Shown here: one piece after another, positions 33,729 to 44,455 of the stretch
Layout of the letters: every line of letters begins with the position of its first letter
Position numbering within the stretch: the first letter of the stretch is position 1
Assembly: GCF_937425535.1 (NCBI RefSeq)
Contig: NZ_OW485601.1
Location: 5,067,501 to 5,131,500, forward strand
Length of the DNA stretch: 64,000 nt
Source of the DNA: Rhodovastum atsumiense
GTDB lineage: Bacteria > Pseudomonadota > Alphaproteobacteria > Acetobacterales > Acetobacteraceae
Direction: 5' to 3'
Notes under the pieces: model-generated
The model's database searches: none
What the model was told of the DNA's origin: nothing
The model's input: the letters and a program-made list of their open reading frames with translations, nothing else
Made by a program: the position numbers and the translations under genes

Positions 33729-35105
33729 GTGTTCGAAAACCTGTCCGGCAAGCTTTCGGGTGTCTTCGACGGCCTGCGTGCCCGTGGCGCGCTGAACGAG
33801 GCCGACGTTACCGATGCCCTGCGCGAGGTGCGGCTGGCGTTGCTCGACGCCGACGTGGCCCTGCCCGTGGTCAAGGACTTCATCACCAAGGTGCGCGAGC
33901 GCGCCGTCGGGCAGGAGGTGCTGGACAGCGTCTCTCCCGGCCAGCAGGTGGTGAAGATCGTCAACGATGTGCTGGTCGAGCAGCTGGGCGGGGCCGGCGC
34001 GGTGCCGCTCAACCTGAACGCCACCGCACCGATCCCGATCCTGATGGTCGGCCTGCAGGGCTCGGGCAAGACCACCACCGCCGGCAAGATCGCGCTGCGC
34101 CTGGCCTCGCGGCTGCGCAAGAAGGTGTTGCTGGCCAGCCTGGACACCTACCGCCCGGCCGCACAGCTGCAGTTGCAGCAGCTCGCCGAGCGCGCCGGGG
34201 TGCCGAGCCTGCCGATCATCGCCGGCCAGACCCCGCTGCAGATCGCCCAGCGGGCGATGGAGACGGCGCGGCGCGAGGTCTATGACGTCGTCATCCTCGA
34301 CACCGCCGGCCGCCTGTCCATCGACCAGGAGATGATGGAGGAGGTGAAGGCGATCCGCGCCGCCTCTTCTCCGGCCGAGACGCTGCTGGTGGTCGATGCC
34401 ATGACCGGCCAGGACGCGGTGAACACCGCGCGCGCCTTCAACGAGGCGGTCGGCGTCACCGGCATCGTCATGACCCGCATGGACGGCGACGCCCGCGGCG
34501 GCGCGGCGCTGTCGATGCGGGCGATCACCGGCGCGCCGATCAAGCTGGTCGGCACCGGCGAGAAGATCGAGGGGCTGGAGGATTTCCATCCCGAGCGCGT
34601 CGCCGGACGCATCCTCGGCCTGGGCGACGTGGTCGGCCTGGTCGAGAAGGCGGCCGAAACGATCGAGCAGGAAGAGGCCGAGAAGCTTGCCCGCAAGATG
34701 GCGAAGGGCAAGTTCGACCTCGAGGACTACGCCAAGCAGATCAAGCAGATCAACAAGATGGGCAGCCTGTCCTCGATCATCGGCATGCTGCCGGGGGCGG
34801 GCAAGCTGCAGGCGCATCTGGACGCGGCCGGGGCCGCCGACCTCGACAAGACCGTGTTCAAGCGCCAGTCCGCCATCATTTCCTCGATGACGCCGCAGGA
34901 GCGGCGCACCCCCGACATCATCAAGGCCAGCCGCAAGAAGCGCATCGCTGCCGGCTCCGGCACCTCGGTGCAGGACGTCAACCGGCTGCTGAAGCAGTTC
35001 GACGAGATGTCGGCGATGATGAAACGGGTGAGCAAGCTGGGGCAGAAGGGGCTGATGCGCCACGGCCTGCAGGCCCTGCTTCCCGGCAACCGCCGCCCGT
35101 TCTGA
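33729..35105 (+). CDS. ffh: Signal recognition particle protein Ffh
   Basis: 458 aa from GTG 33729 (VFENLSGKLSGVFDGL). It is the GTPase that delivers nascent membrane proteins to FtsY. NG domain: GLQGSGKTTTAGK (G1, near residue 101), DTYRPAAQ, DTAGR and TRMDGDARGG. The C-terminal M domain (about 300-458) contains the Met-rich RNA-binding region and RKKRIAAGSGTSVQDVN. It heads the core run rpsP-rimM-trmD-rplS. Confidence 0.95.
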   Translation: MFENLSGKLSGVFDGLRARGALNEADVTDALREVRLALLDADVALPVVKDFITKVRERAVGQEVLDSVSPGQQVVKIVNDVLVEQLGGAGAVPLNLNATAPIPILMVGLQGSGKTTTAGKIALRLASRLRKKVLLASLDTYRPAAQLQLQQLAERAGVPSLPIIAGQTPLQIAQRAMETARREVYDVVILDTAGRLSIDQEMMEEVKAIRAASSPAETLLVVDAMTGQDAVNTARAFNEAVGVTGIVMTRMDGDARGGAALSMRAITGAPIKLVGTGEKIEGLEDFHPERVAGRILGLGDVVGLVEKAAETIEQEEAEKLARKMAKGKFDLEDYAKQIKQINKMGSLSSIIGMLPGAGKLQAHLDAAGAADLDKTVFKRQSAIISSMTPQERRTPDIIKASRKKRIAAGSGTSVQDVNRLLKQFDEMSAMMKRVSKLGQKGLMRHGLQALLPGNRRPF

Positions 35106-35156
35106 GCACGGTTTCAAACCCGATCCACTGGATTCACACGGAGACCACCGAAACCC

Positions 35157-35489
35157 ATGTCCCTGAAGATTCGCCTCTCCCGCGCCGGCGCCAAGAAGCG
35201 CCCCTATTACCACATCGTGGTTGCCGACAGCCGCTCGCCGCGGGACGGCCGCTTCATCGAGAAGCTGGGCAGCTACAACCCGATGCTGCCGGCCGATCAT
35301 GCCGACCGCGTGCGCCTGCAGAGCGAGCGCATCCAGCACTGGGTGAGCCAGGGCGCCCTGCCGACCGAGCGCGTCGCCCGTTTCCTGGGCCATGCCGGCC
35401 TGGCGCCGATGCCGACCTTCCGCGAGCAGCCGATCCAGTCCGCGCCGAAGAAGAAGGCGCAGGAGCGGCTGAAGGCCGCTGGCGCCTGA
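35157..35489 (+). CDS. rpsP: 30S ribosomal protein S16
   Basis: 110 aa. The family start [37 protein letters not shown] is intact, with a basic C-terminal extension ([13 protein letters not shown]) common in alphaproteobacteria. It is 51 nt after ffh and 10 nt before rimM. Confidence 0.97.
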   Translation: MSLKIRLSRAGAKKRPYYHIVVADSRSPRDGRFIEKLGSYNPMLPADHADRVRLQSERIQHWVSQGALPTERVARFLGHAGLAPMPTFREQPIQSAPKKKAQERLKAAGA

Positions 35490-35499
35490 GCCGACGCCC

Positions 35500-36039
35500 T
35501 TGCCTGAACCGCGCATCCTGATGGGCGTGATCGGCAGGCCGCACGGCGTGCGGGGGCTGGTGCGCGTGCACAGCTACACCGCCACGCCGGACGAACTGCC
35601 GCAGTACGGGCCGTTCGCGGACGATCGCGGACGCCGTTTCACGCTGCGCTGGCGCGGCGAGGGCATCGCCGAGATCACCGAGATCGTCGATGGCAAGCCG
35701 GTCCCGGTGCGGGACCGTGATGCCGCCGGGCGGCTGGTGAACGTGCGGCTCTATGTCGAGCGCGACCGCCTGCCCCCGCCCGAGGAGGACGAGTTCTATC
35801 TCGCCGACCTGATCGGGCTGCAGGCGGTGGGGCCGGACGGCCGGGTGCTGGGCCGGGTGGACACGGTGCATGACTACGGCGCCGGCGCCAGCCTGGAGAT
35901 CGGCCCGCTGCTGGTGCCCTTCACCCGCGCCGCCGTGCCGGAGGTGGACCTTGCCGCCGGCCGCGTCACCATCGTCCTGCCGGACGAGGTGGTAGTGGCG
36001 GAGCAGGCGGCGGCACCGGACCGGGAGAGCGCGGCATGA
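35500..36039 (+). CDS. rimM: 16S rRNA processing factor RimM
   Basis: 179 aa with a TTG start at 35500. The N-terminal RimM beta-barrel ([19 protein letters not shown]) is followed by the PRC-barrel domain ([13 protein letters not shown]...[14 protein letters not shown]). It aids assembly of the 30S head. The stop overlaps the trmD start by ATGA. Confidence 0.93.
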   Translation: MPEPRILMGVIGRPHGVRGLVRVHSYTATPDELPQYGPFADDRGRRFTLRWRGEGIAEITEIVDGKPVPVRDRDAAGRLVNVRLYVERDRLPPPEEDEFYLADLIGLQAVGPDGRVLGRVDTVHDYGAGASLEIGPLLVPFTRAAVPEVDLAAGRVTIVLPDEVVVAEQAAAPDRESAA

Positions 36040-36761
36040 GCTGGCGGGCAAGCGTGCTGACGCTGTTCCCGGGGGCCTTTCCGGGGCCGCTCGGGCAGTC
36101 GCTGGCCGGGCGGGCGCTGGAGCGCGGCGCCTGGTCGCTGGAGGCGCGGGACATCCGCGCCCACGGCCTGGGGCGGCATCGCAGCGTCGACGACACCCCG
36201 TTCGGCGGCGGCGCCGGCATGGTGATGCGGCCGGACGTGGTGGATGCGGCGCTGGCCGAGATCGCCGACGACCGACCCGGCATCTTCCTCACCCCGCGCG
36301 GGGCGCCGCTGACCCAGGACCTGGTCCGCGACCTCGCGGCGGGGCCGGGGGTGATGCTGCTCTGCGGCCGCTACGAGGGGATCGACCAGCGCGTCATCGA
36401 GGCGCGCGGCCTGCGGGAGGTCTCCATCGGCGACTACGTGCTCTCCGGCGGTGAGCTGGCGGCGATGGTGCTGCTGGATGCCTGCGTGCGGCTGCTGCCC
36501 GGGGTGATGGGGGCGGCCGAGAGCGCCGAGGAGGAAAGCTTCTCGGCCGGACTGCTGGAATACCCGCACTACACCCGCCCGGCCGAGTGGCAGGGCCGCG
36601 CCGTGCCCGACGTGCTGCTGTCCGGCAACCACGGCGAGATCGCCGCCTGGCGCCGCGCCGAGGCGGAACGGATCACCCGCGAGCGCCGCCCCGATCTGTG
36701 GGCGGCCCATCGATCAGACATGCACGGCCGCGCGGTTGCCACCGCACCCGGCGCGCCGTAA
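36036..36761 (+). CDS. trmD: tRNA (guanine-37-N1)-methyltransferase
   Basis: 241 aa. SPOUT methyltransferase that makes m1G37. The knot motifs [15 protein letters not shown] (near residue 108) and [11 protein letters not shown] (near 130) are present, with the [13 protein letters not shown] loop upstream. Position between rimM and rplS is standard. It would also act on the tRNA-Arg in this window if it carries G36G37, which it does. Confidence 0.96.
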   Translation: MSWRASVLTLFPGAFPGPLGQSLAGRALERGAWSLEARDIRAHGLGRHRSVDDTPFGGGAGMVMRPDVVDAALAEIADDRPGIFLTPRGAPLTQDLVRDLAAGPGVMLLCGRYEGIDQRVIEARGLREVSIGDYVLSGGELAAMVLLDACVRLLPGVMGAAESAEEESFSAGLLEYPHYTRPAEWQGRAVPDVLLSGNHGEIAAWRRAEAERITRERRPDLWAAHRSDMHGRAVATAPGAP

Positions 36762-36786
36762 GGGATTTCACCGAAAGGACCAAGCC

Positions 36787-37182
36787 ATGAACATCATCCA
36801 GCAGCTCGAGGCCGAGCAGATCGCCCGCCTCACCGCCGAGCGTGCGGTGCCCGATTTCCGCCCCGGCGACACGCTGCGCGTCTCGGTGAAGGTGGTGGAA
36901 GGCGAGCGCGCCCGTCTGCAGGCCTTCGAGGGCGTCTGCATCGCGCGCTCGAACAAGGCGCTGAACAGTAACTTCACCGTGCGCAAGATCAGCTACGGCG
37001 AGGGCGTGGAGCGCGTGTTCCCGCTGTATTCGCCGACGATCGCGGAGATCCAGGTGGTCCGTCGCGGCGATGTGCGCCGCGCCAAGCTGTATTACCTGCG
37101 CGGCCGCAGCGGCAAGTCCGCCCGCATCGCCGAGCGCGCCCGTGACGTGAGCGGCGCGGCGGAACAGACCGCCGCCGAATAG
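36787..37182 (+). CDS. rplS: 50S ribosomal protein L19
   Basis: 131 aa. Family start [15 protein letters not shown] and the core [37 protein letters not shown] precedes ATG 36787. The short C-terminal extension after [15 protein letters not shown] is Ala/Glu rich. It ends 41 nt before leuC. Confidence 0.97.
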   Translation: MNIIQQLEAEQIARLTAERAVPDFRPGDTLRVSVKVVEGERARLQAFEGVCIARSNKALNSNFTVRKISYGEGVERVFPLYSPTIAEIQVVRRGDVRRAKLYYLRGRSGKSARIAERARDVSGAAEQTAAE

Positions 37183-37223
37183 GCGGCACGGGCGCGCTGC
37201 GGCGTGCAGGGGAGGGAGAATAA

Positions 37224-38660
37224 ATGGCTGATCCGAACATCCATCCGTCGCCGGCCCCGGCGCCGCGCACGCTTTTCGACAAGGTATGGGACGCGCATGT
37301 CGTCGAGCGTTTGCCCGACGGCACCTGCGTCCTGTACATCGACCGTCACCTCGTCCACGAGGTGACCAGCCCGCAGGCCTTCGAGGGCCTGCGCGCCGCC
37401 GGCCGGACGCTGCGCCGGCCGGACCACACGCTCGCGGTGGTGGACCATAACGTCCCCACCTCCGATCGCCGCAACGGCATCTCGGAGCCCGAAAGCCGGC
37501 TGCAGGTCGAGACGCTGGAGCGCAACGTCGCCGAGTTCGGCGTGCCCTACCTGCCGTTGCTGGATGCGCGCCAGGGCATCGTCCACATCGTCGGCCCCGA
37601 GCAGGGCGTGTCGCTGCCCGGCACGACCATCGTGTGCGGCGATTCCCATACCTCCACCCATGGCGCGCTGGGGGCGCTGGCCTTCGGCATCGGCACCTCC
37701 GAGGTGGAGCACGTGCTGGCGACGCAGACGCTGCTGCAGAAGCCGGCGAAAAACATGTTGGTGCGGGTGGACGGCACGCTGCCGGCCGGCTGCACCGCCA
37801 AGGACATCGTGCTGGCGATCATCGGCCGCATCGGCACCGCGGGCGGCAACGGCCACGTCATCGAATTCGCCGGCGAGGCAATCCGCGCGCTCGACATGGC
37901 CGGGCGCATGACCGTCTGCAACATGTCGATCGAGGCCGGCGCACGGGCCGGCATGATCGCGCCGGACGCAACCACCTTCGAGTATGTGCGTGGCCGTCCC
38001 TTCGCCCCCAAGGGCGAGGGGTTCGAGGCGGCCGTTGCCTATTGGCGCACGCTGCCGTCGGATCCGGGCGCGGTCTATGACCGCACTGTCGTCCTCGACG
38101 CCGCCCAAATTCCGCCGATGGTAACCTGGGGCACCAGCCCGGAAGCGGTGCTGCCGGTGACCGGCACCGTGCCGGATCCACGCGAGGAGTCGGACGAGGC
38201 GCGTCGCCAGCAGATCCAGCGCATGATCGAGTACATGGGCCTGGAAGCGGGACAGCGGCTGACCGACCTGAAGGTCGATGTCGTGTTCGTCGGCTCCTGC
38301 ACCAATGGTCGCATCGAGGATTTGCGCCAGGTGGCGCGGGTCGCGCGCGGGCGCAAGGTGGCGCCGGGCGTGCGGGCGCTGGTGGTGCCGGGCTCGGGGC
38401 TGGTGAAGCAGCAGGCTGAGGCCGAGGGGCTGGATCGCGTGCTGCTGGAAGCCGGCTTCGAATGGCGCGAGCCGGGCTGCTCGATGTGCCTGGCCATGAA
38501 CCCCGACAAGCTCACGCCGGGGCAGCGTTGCGCCAGCACCTCCAACCGCAATTTCGAGGGCCGGCAGGGGCCGGGCGGGCGGACGCACCTGGTCTCTCCG
38601 GCCATGGCCGCGGCCGCGGCCGTGACCGGCCATCTGGCGGATGTTCGGGAGCTTGTGTGA
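37224..38660 (+). CDS. leuC: 3-isopropylmalate dehydratase large subunit
   Basis: 478 aa. With LeuD it isomerises 2-isopropylmalate to 3-isopropylmalate in leucine synthesis. The [4Fe-4S] ligands are visible in [13 protein letters not shown] (near residue 356) and [13 protein letters not shown] (near 417), with [30 protein letters not shown] near 138. GGGGAGGGAG lies before the ATG. The stop overlaps leuD. Confidence 0.97.
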   Translation: MADPNIHPSPAPAPRTLFDKVWDAHVVERLPDGTCVLYIDRHLVHEVTSPQAFEGLRAAGRTLRRPDHTLAVVDHNVPTSDRRNGISEPESRLQVETLERNVAEFGVPYLPLLDARQGIVHIVGPEQGVSLPGTTIVCGDSHTSTHGALGALAFGIGTSEVEHVLATQTLLQKPAKNMLVRVDGTLPAGCTAKDIVLAIIGRIGTAGGNGHVIEFAGEAIRALDMAGRMTVCNMSIEAGARAGMIAPDATTFEYVRGRPFAPKGEGFEAAVAYWRTLPSDPGAVYDRTVVLDAAQIPPMVTWGTSPEAVLPVTGTVPDPREESDEARRQQIQRMIEYMGLEAGQRLTDLKVDVVFVGSCTNGRIEDLRQVARVARGRKVAPGVRALVVPGSGLVKQQAEAEGLDRVLLEAGFEWREPGCSMCLAMNPDKLTPGQRCASTSNRNFEGRQGPGGRTHLVSPAMAAAAAVTGHLADVRELV

Positions 38661-39280
38661 TGGACGCTTTCACCACGCTGACCGCCATCGCAGCGCCGTT
38701 GCCGATGGCGAATGTCGACACCGACAAGATCATCCCGGCGCGCTTCCTCAAGACCATCAAGCGATCCGGGCTCGGGGCGAATCTGTTCGATTCGCTGCGC
38801 TACGACGCGGAGGGGCGCGAGCGGCCGGATTTCGTGCTGAACCGGGAGCCGTACCGGCGCGCCCAGATCCTGATCGCACACGAGAATTTCGGCTGCGGGT
38901 CCTCGCGCGAGCACGCGCCCTGGGCGTTGCTGGATTTCGGCATCCGCTGCGTGATCGCGCCGGACTTCGCCGATATTTTCTACAACAACACCTTCAAGAA
39001 CGGCATCCTGCCGATCCGGCTGCCGCGCGAGGTTTGCGACCAGCTGATGCAGGATGCGCAGCTCGGCGAGAACGCGCGCCTGACCATCGATCTGGAACGG
39101 CAGGTGGTGGTGCGCCCGAACGGCGAGGAGATCGCCTTCGAGATCGACCCGTTCCGCAAGCACCTGCTGCTGAACGGGCTCGATGATATTGGCCAGACCC
39201 TGCAGCATGCGCCGCGGATCGATGCCTACGAGCAGCGCCGACATGCCGAGGTGCCCTGGCTGTCCGGCATCGCCGTGTAA
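38660..39280 (+). CDS. leuD: 3-isopropylmalate dehydratase small subunit
   Basis: 206 aa. The swivel-domain motif [21 protein letters not shown] is at about residues 76-96 and [15 protein letters not shown] near the start. Coupled to leuC through TGATG. The protein forms the substrate-specificity half of the enzyme. Confidence 0.97.
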   Translation: MDAFTTLTAIAAPLPMANVDTDKIIPARFLKTIKRSGLGANLFDSLRYDAEGRERPDFVLNREPYRRAQILIAHENFGCGSSREHAPWALLDFGIRCVIAPDFADIFYNNTFKNGILPIRLPREVCDQLMQDAQLGENARLTIDLERQVVVRPNGEEIAFEIDPFRKHLLLNGLDDIGQTLQHAPRIDAYEQRRHAEVPWLSGIAV

Positions 39281-39291
39281 GGAAGCAAAGA

Positions 39292-39325
39292 ACGGACCGT
39301 GCGGGTGCAAGCCCGCCCTGTCCGT
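39292..39325 (+). promoter_or_regulatory. Hairpin in the leuD-leuB gap
   Basis: Two stacked stems: acggac (39292-39297) with gtccgt (39320-39325), then gcggg (39301-39305) with cccgc (39312-39316), loop tgcaag. It stands in a 232-nt non-coding gap before leuB. There is no T-run, so it may be a message-stabilising structure, an attenuator, or a weak terminator. No leader peptide rich in Leu codons is seen. Confidence 0.45.
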
Positions 39326-39512
39326 CCTGGCTGTGCCTGTCCTGGACTTTGTGGAAACGTTCTGTTCCCTTGTCGGGACGGGAGCGGGGGAAGGCCAGCT
39401 GGGCCGATCCCCCGATCTCATGTGAGCGCAGCCGCGCTCCCGAGACTGAGTGCCATGTGGCCCGGAGCCTGAGCCCGTGGCGTTCCCCAGACGCAATCGA
39501 GGATTTTCAGCA

Positions 39513-40625
<1,113 letters not shown>

Positions 40626-40719
40626 TCGTTGCGGAAGCGGGGAGAGAGAAACCAGCTATGCGTTGCGGTTTCCCTCTTGCCCCCGCCCGGCGGACCGGCT
40701 ACATCCCCGTTCACCGGCG

Positions 40720-40796
40720 GCGCCCGTAGCTCAACTGGATAGAGCACTAGACTACGGATCTGGGGGTTAGGGGTTCGAATCCTCTCGGGCGCGCCA
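40720..40796 (+). tRNA. tRNA-Arg (anticodon ACG)
   Basis: 77 nt including an encoded CCA. The acceptor stem GCGCCCG/CGGGCGC pairs fully. The D arm has GCTC/GAGC, the anticodon stem is CTAGA/TCTGG with loop CTACGGA (anticodon ACG, read as ICG for CGU/CGC/CGA), and the T arm contains GGTTCGAAT. An integrase gene starts the island 90 nt downstream, so the 3' end is the probable attachment site. Confidence 0.95.
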
Positions 40797-40885
40797 GTTT
40801 CAATCACTTAGATTGTGGATAAGTCGGGACCGCTCCATCCTTTGCAGTACTTTGCGCAAAGGGGTTTTGGCGGTTCCCGGGCTGT

Positions 40886-42037
40886 TCAGCCCTTCCGGCG
40901 ACGCGCCGTGGCGATGGTGACCACCTTCGATGGTTCGGTCCCCGCATGCTTCTCCCAGGCTTCGATCCCGCCCAGCGCGACCTCGGTCCGGCGCGGCAAA
41001 TAGGTGTCGATAATCCGCTGGCAGTAATCGATCGCGTGGCCGCTGACGGCCGCGATCTGCGGTGTGGTGGCGCCGGCTTCCGCCAGGCGCACGATGCCGG
41101 TCCGCCGCAGGTCACGCCGCTGCCGGTGCCGTGCTTCAACCTCTGCGCGGGCGTCCTTCTCCGTCATCCCCGATTCGATGAATTGCTCGACCAGGGCTGC
41201 ATCCATCTTGGCCAGAGTGTTGTCCCAGGCGCGGGCGAAGTTGCGGTAGCGCCAGGGCTTGCCGCGTGGCGAGGCCACCAGCAGGGCCGGACCCGATTCG
41301 TCGGCACAGGCAGCGATTCGCGCCCGGAGCGCGGTTTCCAGCCGGGCATGTACCGGCACATCCAGCAACGCGCCGGTCTTGCGCTGGCGTAGGGCGATGT
41401 AGAGCCGGCCGTTGCGTTCGCTCACGGCATCGCGTGACATCGCCAGCACATCGGCGGGGCGCTGCACGGTGTAGAGCAGCAGCAGAAAAGCCAGGCGCAG
41501 GCTGGGGCGTGCGTGATCGAGGAATCGCGTCTCGTCCTCGACGCTCCAGATCTCGGTGCGGGGCGGCAGCTCGACCCGGCCGGGTTGCTGCGCCGGATTC
41601 GCGGGGATCCACTCCAGCCGCACCGCCAGCCCCAGCAGCAGGCGGAACAGCGCCAGGATCATGTTCGCCTTCGCCGGGTGGTCCTGCAGCTGGGTCTTGA
41701 TCCGCTCGATCGTGCCGGGCCGGATGCCGCGCACCGGCAGGTCGCCCCAGGTGGCGCGCATCTGGTCGAGGTAAATGTCGTAGAGCGTGCGCGTGCTCGG
41801 ACGCAATTGGCGGTAGCGGGGCGTGCGGAGATATTCGTCGATCAGGGCATTCAACGACCGCGGCAGCGCCGCTTCGGCCAGGGCGGCCTGCCGGCGGGCC
41901 GCCACGGCGGCCAACGCAGCGTCACGGTCGGTGCCGAGGAATTCGCGCGTCTCCCGGTCGTAGTAGCGCCGGACAATGGTACCGTCAGCGCGCCGATACG
42001 AGGCGACGTTGAGACCGGTCGTCGTGGTTCGCGGCAT
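40886..42037 (-). CDS. Tyrosine recombinase (phage/island integrase)
   Basis: 383 aa. N-terminal SAM-like/core-binding domain (LNALIDEYLRT...) and C-terminal catalytic domain. The catalytic residues can be placed: Arg in VQRPADVL, Lys region in LRQRKTG, H/R pair in RHRQRRDLRRTG, SGHAIDYCQRIIDTY with His and the nucleophilic Tyr. It points toward the tRNA-Arg gene and ends 90 nt from it, as for integrases that use a tRNA end as attB. The start overlaps the split excisionase-like gene by about 50 nt. Confidence 0.9.
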   Translation of the reverse strand: MPRTTTTGLNVASYRRADGTIVRRYYDRETREFLGTDRDAALAAVAARRQAALAEAALPRSLNALIDEYLRTPRYRQLRPSTRTLYDIYLDQMRATWGDLPVRGIRPGTIERIKTQLQDHPAKANMILALFRLLLGLAVRLEWIPANPAQQPGRVELPPRTEIWSVEDETRFLDHARPSLRLAFLLLLYTVQRPADVLAMSRDAVSERNGRLYIALRQRKTGALLDVPVHARLETALRARIAACADESGPALLVASPRGKPWRYRNFARAWDNTLAKMDAALVEQFIESGMTEKDARAEVEARHRQRRDLRRTGIVRLAEAGATTPQIAAVSGHAIDYCQRIIDTYLPRRTEVALGGIEAWEKHAGTEPSKVVTIATARRRKG

Positions 42038-42296
42038 TCAGGCGCGTCTCCCAAGCGAGTACATCCGGATCCGGCGCAAGGCTCACGGACGGCTCGGCCG
42101 CCAGGCCGGACCGGCGGTCCTCCGCAGCGTCGAGCGCCAGCCGATCCCACGTCAAGCGGCCGCCCTTGGCGCCCCTGGCCCGTCCCAGGGGCCAGATGCC
42201 ATTGCGCACTTCGGCTTCGAAGACGGCCACCGAGACGCCGACATAGCGCGCAGCCTCTTCCCGGCTGAGGCAGCGGGGCCAGAAGGGGAGTTCTGA

Positions 42297-43219
42297 GAGT
42301 CTGTCTCTGAACTCATGCGGAACGAGCGAGCCGCCGGGTGAGGAGCATGACGGAGGCGGCGTAGAGGAAGGCGGTAGCCGAGGCGATGGTGGCCTCGAAG
42401 TCTCGGGCGAGACGGCGGTTTCGGCCGAGCCACGCGAAGCACCTTTCAACCACCCAGCGCCTTGGGTGAACGGCGAAGCCGACCTGACCGGCGGGCTTGC
42501 GGACGATCTCGATGGCGATGCACGTCGCGGCAGCCACACGCTCGGCGGCGTAGGCGGCATCGGCAAAGACACGCTCGATGAACGGGAAGCTGGCGCGCGA
42601 CGCCTTGAGCACAGGCGGTGCGCCGTCGCGGTCCTGCACGCTGGCCGGGGTTACTTGGCCGACCAGCGGGCGTCCATCAGTGTCCACCAGAAGGTGGCGC
42701 TTGCGCCCGTTGATCTTCTTGCCTGCGTCGTAGCCGCGCGGGCCACCTGCCTCGGTGGTCTTGACGCTCTGGCTGTCAATCACTGCCGCCGAAGGGCTGG
42801 CCTCGCGACCGGCACGCTCACGGTCGGCCATGACGAGGTGGTGGTTGATCACCTCAAACACGCCCCGGTCGCGCCAGCGGGCAAACCAGCCATAGACCGT
42901 CTGGTGCGGCGGGAAGCAAGGCGGCAGCATCCGCCACGGAATGCCGCCGCGGAGCACGTAGAAGACCGCATCTATAATGTCGCGCAGCGGCCATTCCGGT
43001 GTGCGGCCCCGTGGTGAAGGGGGCGGCAATAGCGGCCTCAGCACGGCCCACTCGGCATCGGTGGTGTCGCTGGCGAAGCGCAGGCCATCGCGTCTATGTT
43101 GGGCGCGGGTGGTCGGGGTCCACATCAGGTGTCCATCCAACTCGGTCTCGACAACCTGTTGGAATCATACCTAACCCGGCCATCCAACCCCCATTCCGCA
43201 TCCGTTCAGAGACAGCCTC
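42297..43219 (-). mobile_element. IS5-family element A
   Basis: 923 bp with terminal inverted repeats 42297-42312 (gagtctgtctctgaac) and 43204-43219 (gttcagagacagcctc), 15 of 16 matching. TGA stands directly outside both ends (42294-42296 and 43220-43222), a 3-bp T-N-A duplication expected for IS1031-type members. It contains one transposase gene. Confidence 0.88.
42313..43125 (-). CDS. IS5-family transposase (element A)
   Basis: 270 aa from ATG 43125 (ATG 43140 is possible). Single-frame DDE transposase: first Asp in VIDSQSVKTTEAGGPRGYD, second in VFADAAYAAE, Glu in VVERCFAWLGRNRRLARDFE. The N-terminus has the DUF4096-type region (TDAEWAVLRPLLPPP). It appears intact, so the copy may be active. 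Confidence 0.92.
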   Translation of the reverse strand: MWTPTTRAQHRRDGLRFASDTTDAEWAVLRPLLPPPSPRGRTPEWPLRDIIDAVFYVLRGGIPWRMLPPCFPPHQTVYGWFARWRDRGVFEVINHHLVMADRERAGREASPSAAVIDSQSVKTTEAGGPRGYDAGKKINGRKRHLLVDTDGRPLVGQVTPASVQDRDGAPPVLKASRASFPFIERVFADAAYAAERVAAATCIAIEIVRKPAGQVGFAVHPRRWVVERCFAWLGRNRRLARDFEATIASATAFLYAASVMLLTRRLARSA

Positions 43220-43222
43220 TGA

Positions 43223-44259
43223 GTGTCTGACTCGAATCGGCTTCGTATCTCTATTTCCCTGATTCTATGTGGGAAGTGGATCAGGTGCTCGGCTCAAGTC
43301 GCGGCGAGGCGACGGGACATCAACTTGACGCTGGCGATGTAGAGCCAGGTCACGGCGCTTTCCGTGGTGGCCTCGAAATCCTTGGCCAGGCGCCGGTTGC
43401 GGTTCAGCCACGCGATCGTCCGCTCGACTACCCACCGCCGTGGCAACAAGACGAAGCCCTTGGCTGCGTCGGACCGCTTGATGATCTCGAGGGTCCATGT
43501 GCCGATGCTGTCCAGGGCCGTGCGCAGCTTCTCACCCGCGTAGGCAGCATCGGCGAACACATGGCGCAGCCAGGGGAATGAACTGCGGATGCTCTCCAGC
43601 AACAGTGGCGCGCCGTCGCGGTCCTGGATGTTTGCCGAATGCACAATCATTGCCACCGGCAGGCCGATGGTGTCGGTGAGGATATGCCGCTTGCGGCCTT
43701 TGACCATCTTTTCCGCCGCATAGCCGCGGGGGCCGCCAGCCTCGGTGGTCTTGACCGACTGGCTGTCGATCACGCCCGCAGTCGGGCTGGCTTCGCGGCC
43801 GGCCGCCTCGCGAACCTGCATCAGCAGCACGTGGTTGATCGCCTGCCACAGCCCGCTGTCACGCCAAGCGTAGAAGTAGCGCTGCACCGTGGTGAACGGC
43901 GGGAAATCCTTGGGCAACAGGCGCCACTGGCAGCCGGACTGGGCGATGTAGAAGAGGGCGTTGATCACCCCTCGCAGGCTGGTTTCGCGAGGCCGTCCGC
44001 ACCCCGCTGGCGGCGGCAGCAGCGGCGCGATCACCGCCCATTCGGCATCGGTGGTGTCGCTTGCATAGCGCAGCCCGTCGCGCCGATACTTCGGTCGCGT
44101 GATGTCGGTCCAGACCATGACGAAGTCCCTCGTGTCTTTGCAAACTCGAGAGAATCGCGGTTGCTGACATCACGCAACCCCAGTGTACCAACCAATCCTC
44201 CACCACAAGCGATTGGAATAACTCGCTTTATTGTTGCAATTCCATTCCGGGTCAGCCTC
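43223..44259 (-). mobile_element. IS5-family element B
   Basis: 1037 bp. The ends 43223-43240 (gtgtctgactcgaatcgg) and 44242-44259 (ccattccgggtcagcctc) match at 12 of 18 positions as inverted repeats. TGA flanks both sides (43220-43222 and 44260-44262). The left TGA is shared with element A, so B or A used the duplicated target of the other. The transposase differs from A's although both belong to the IS5 family. Confidence 0.8.
43294..44118 (-). CDS. IS5-family transposase (element B)
   Basis: 274 aa, complete. DDE residues in GVIDSQSVKTTEAGG, VFADAAYAGE and VERTIAWLNRNRRLAKDFE. It is related to the transposase of element A (same TDAEWAV and SQSVKTTEAGGPRGY blocks) but clearly another element, so the two insertions are independent and not a duplication. 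Confidence 0.92.
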   Translation of the reverse strand: MVWTDITRPKYRRDGLRYASDTTDAEWAVIAPLLPPPAGCGRPRETSLRGVINALFYIAQSGCQWRLLPKDFPPFTTVQRYFYAWRDSGLWQAINHVLLMQVREAAGREASPTAGVIDSQSVKTTEAGGPRGYAAEKMVKGRKRHILTDTIGLPVAMIVHSANIQDRDGAPLLLESIRSSFPWLRHVFADAAYAGEKLRTALDSIGTWTLEIIKRSDAAKGFVLLPRRWVVERTIAWLNRNRRLAKDFEATTESAVTWLYIASVKLMSRRLAAT

Positions 44260-44266
44260 TGAGACA

Positions 44267-44455
44267 TCAACACGACGGCGCATTGATGAACTCCAGAGGG
44301 ATGTGAGCAGCCACCATCCCCGGCGTTACGTTCAGCACATGGCTTCGGCCAGTTCTTGTCGTGACGGCCATGCACCCGGCCGTCACAATTCTGCAGATCA
44401 TGAGCGATAGAAAGAGGACGAGCATGAAAAGGCGAATGTTAAATTCAGCCATCAT
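44267..44455 (-). CDS. Small hypothetical protein with N-terminal hydrophobic segment
   Basis: 62 aa. It starts inside the end of the GIY-YIG gene (11-nt overlap) and ends 17 nt inside the excisionase-like gene, an overlap style seen through this island. The N-terminus (FNIRLFMLVLFLSLMICRIV) is hydrophobic. No family is recognised, and it may not be expressed. Confidence 0.35.
   Translation of the reverse strand: MMAEFNIRLFMLVLFLSLMICRIVTAGCMAVTTRTGRSHVLNVTPGMVAAHIPLEFINAPSC

Larger units (their letters stand above)
41985..44283 (-). pseudogene. Excisionase-like DNA-binding gene split by two IS elements
   Basis: The 5' part is ATG 44283 to 44260 (MRRRVDVS) and the rest is 42293 to 41985. 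Removing both IS elements and one TGA/TCA duplication restores a 110-residue frame: MRRRVDVSELPFWPRCLSR, then EEAARYVGVSVAVFEAEVRNG and a polar tail ending RRLVSAR. CTGGAG lies before the ATG. The EEAARYVGVS segment is a helix-turn-helix of the excisionase/AlpA type, and the 3' end overlaps the integrase start, the usual xis-int arrangement. Insertion after codon 8 should abolish the normal product. Confidence 0.75.
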
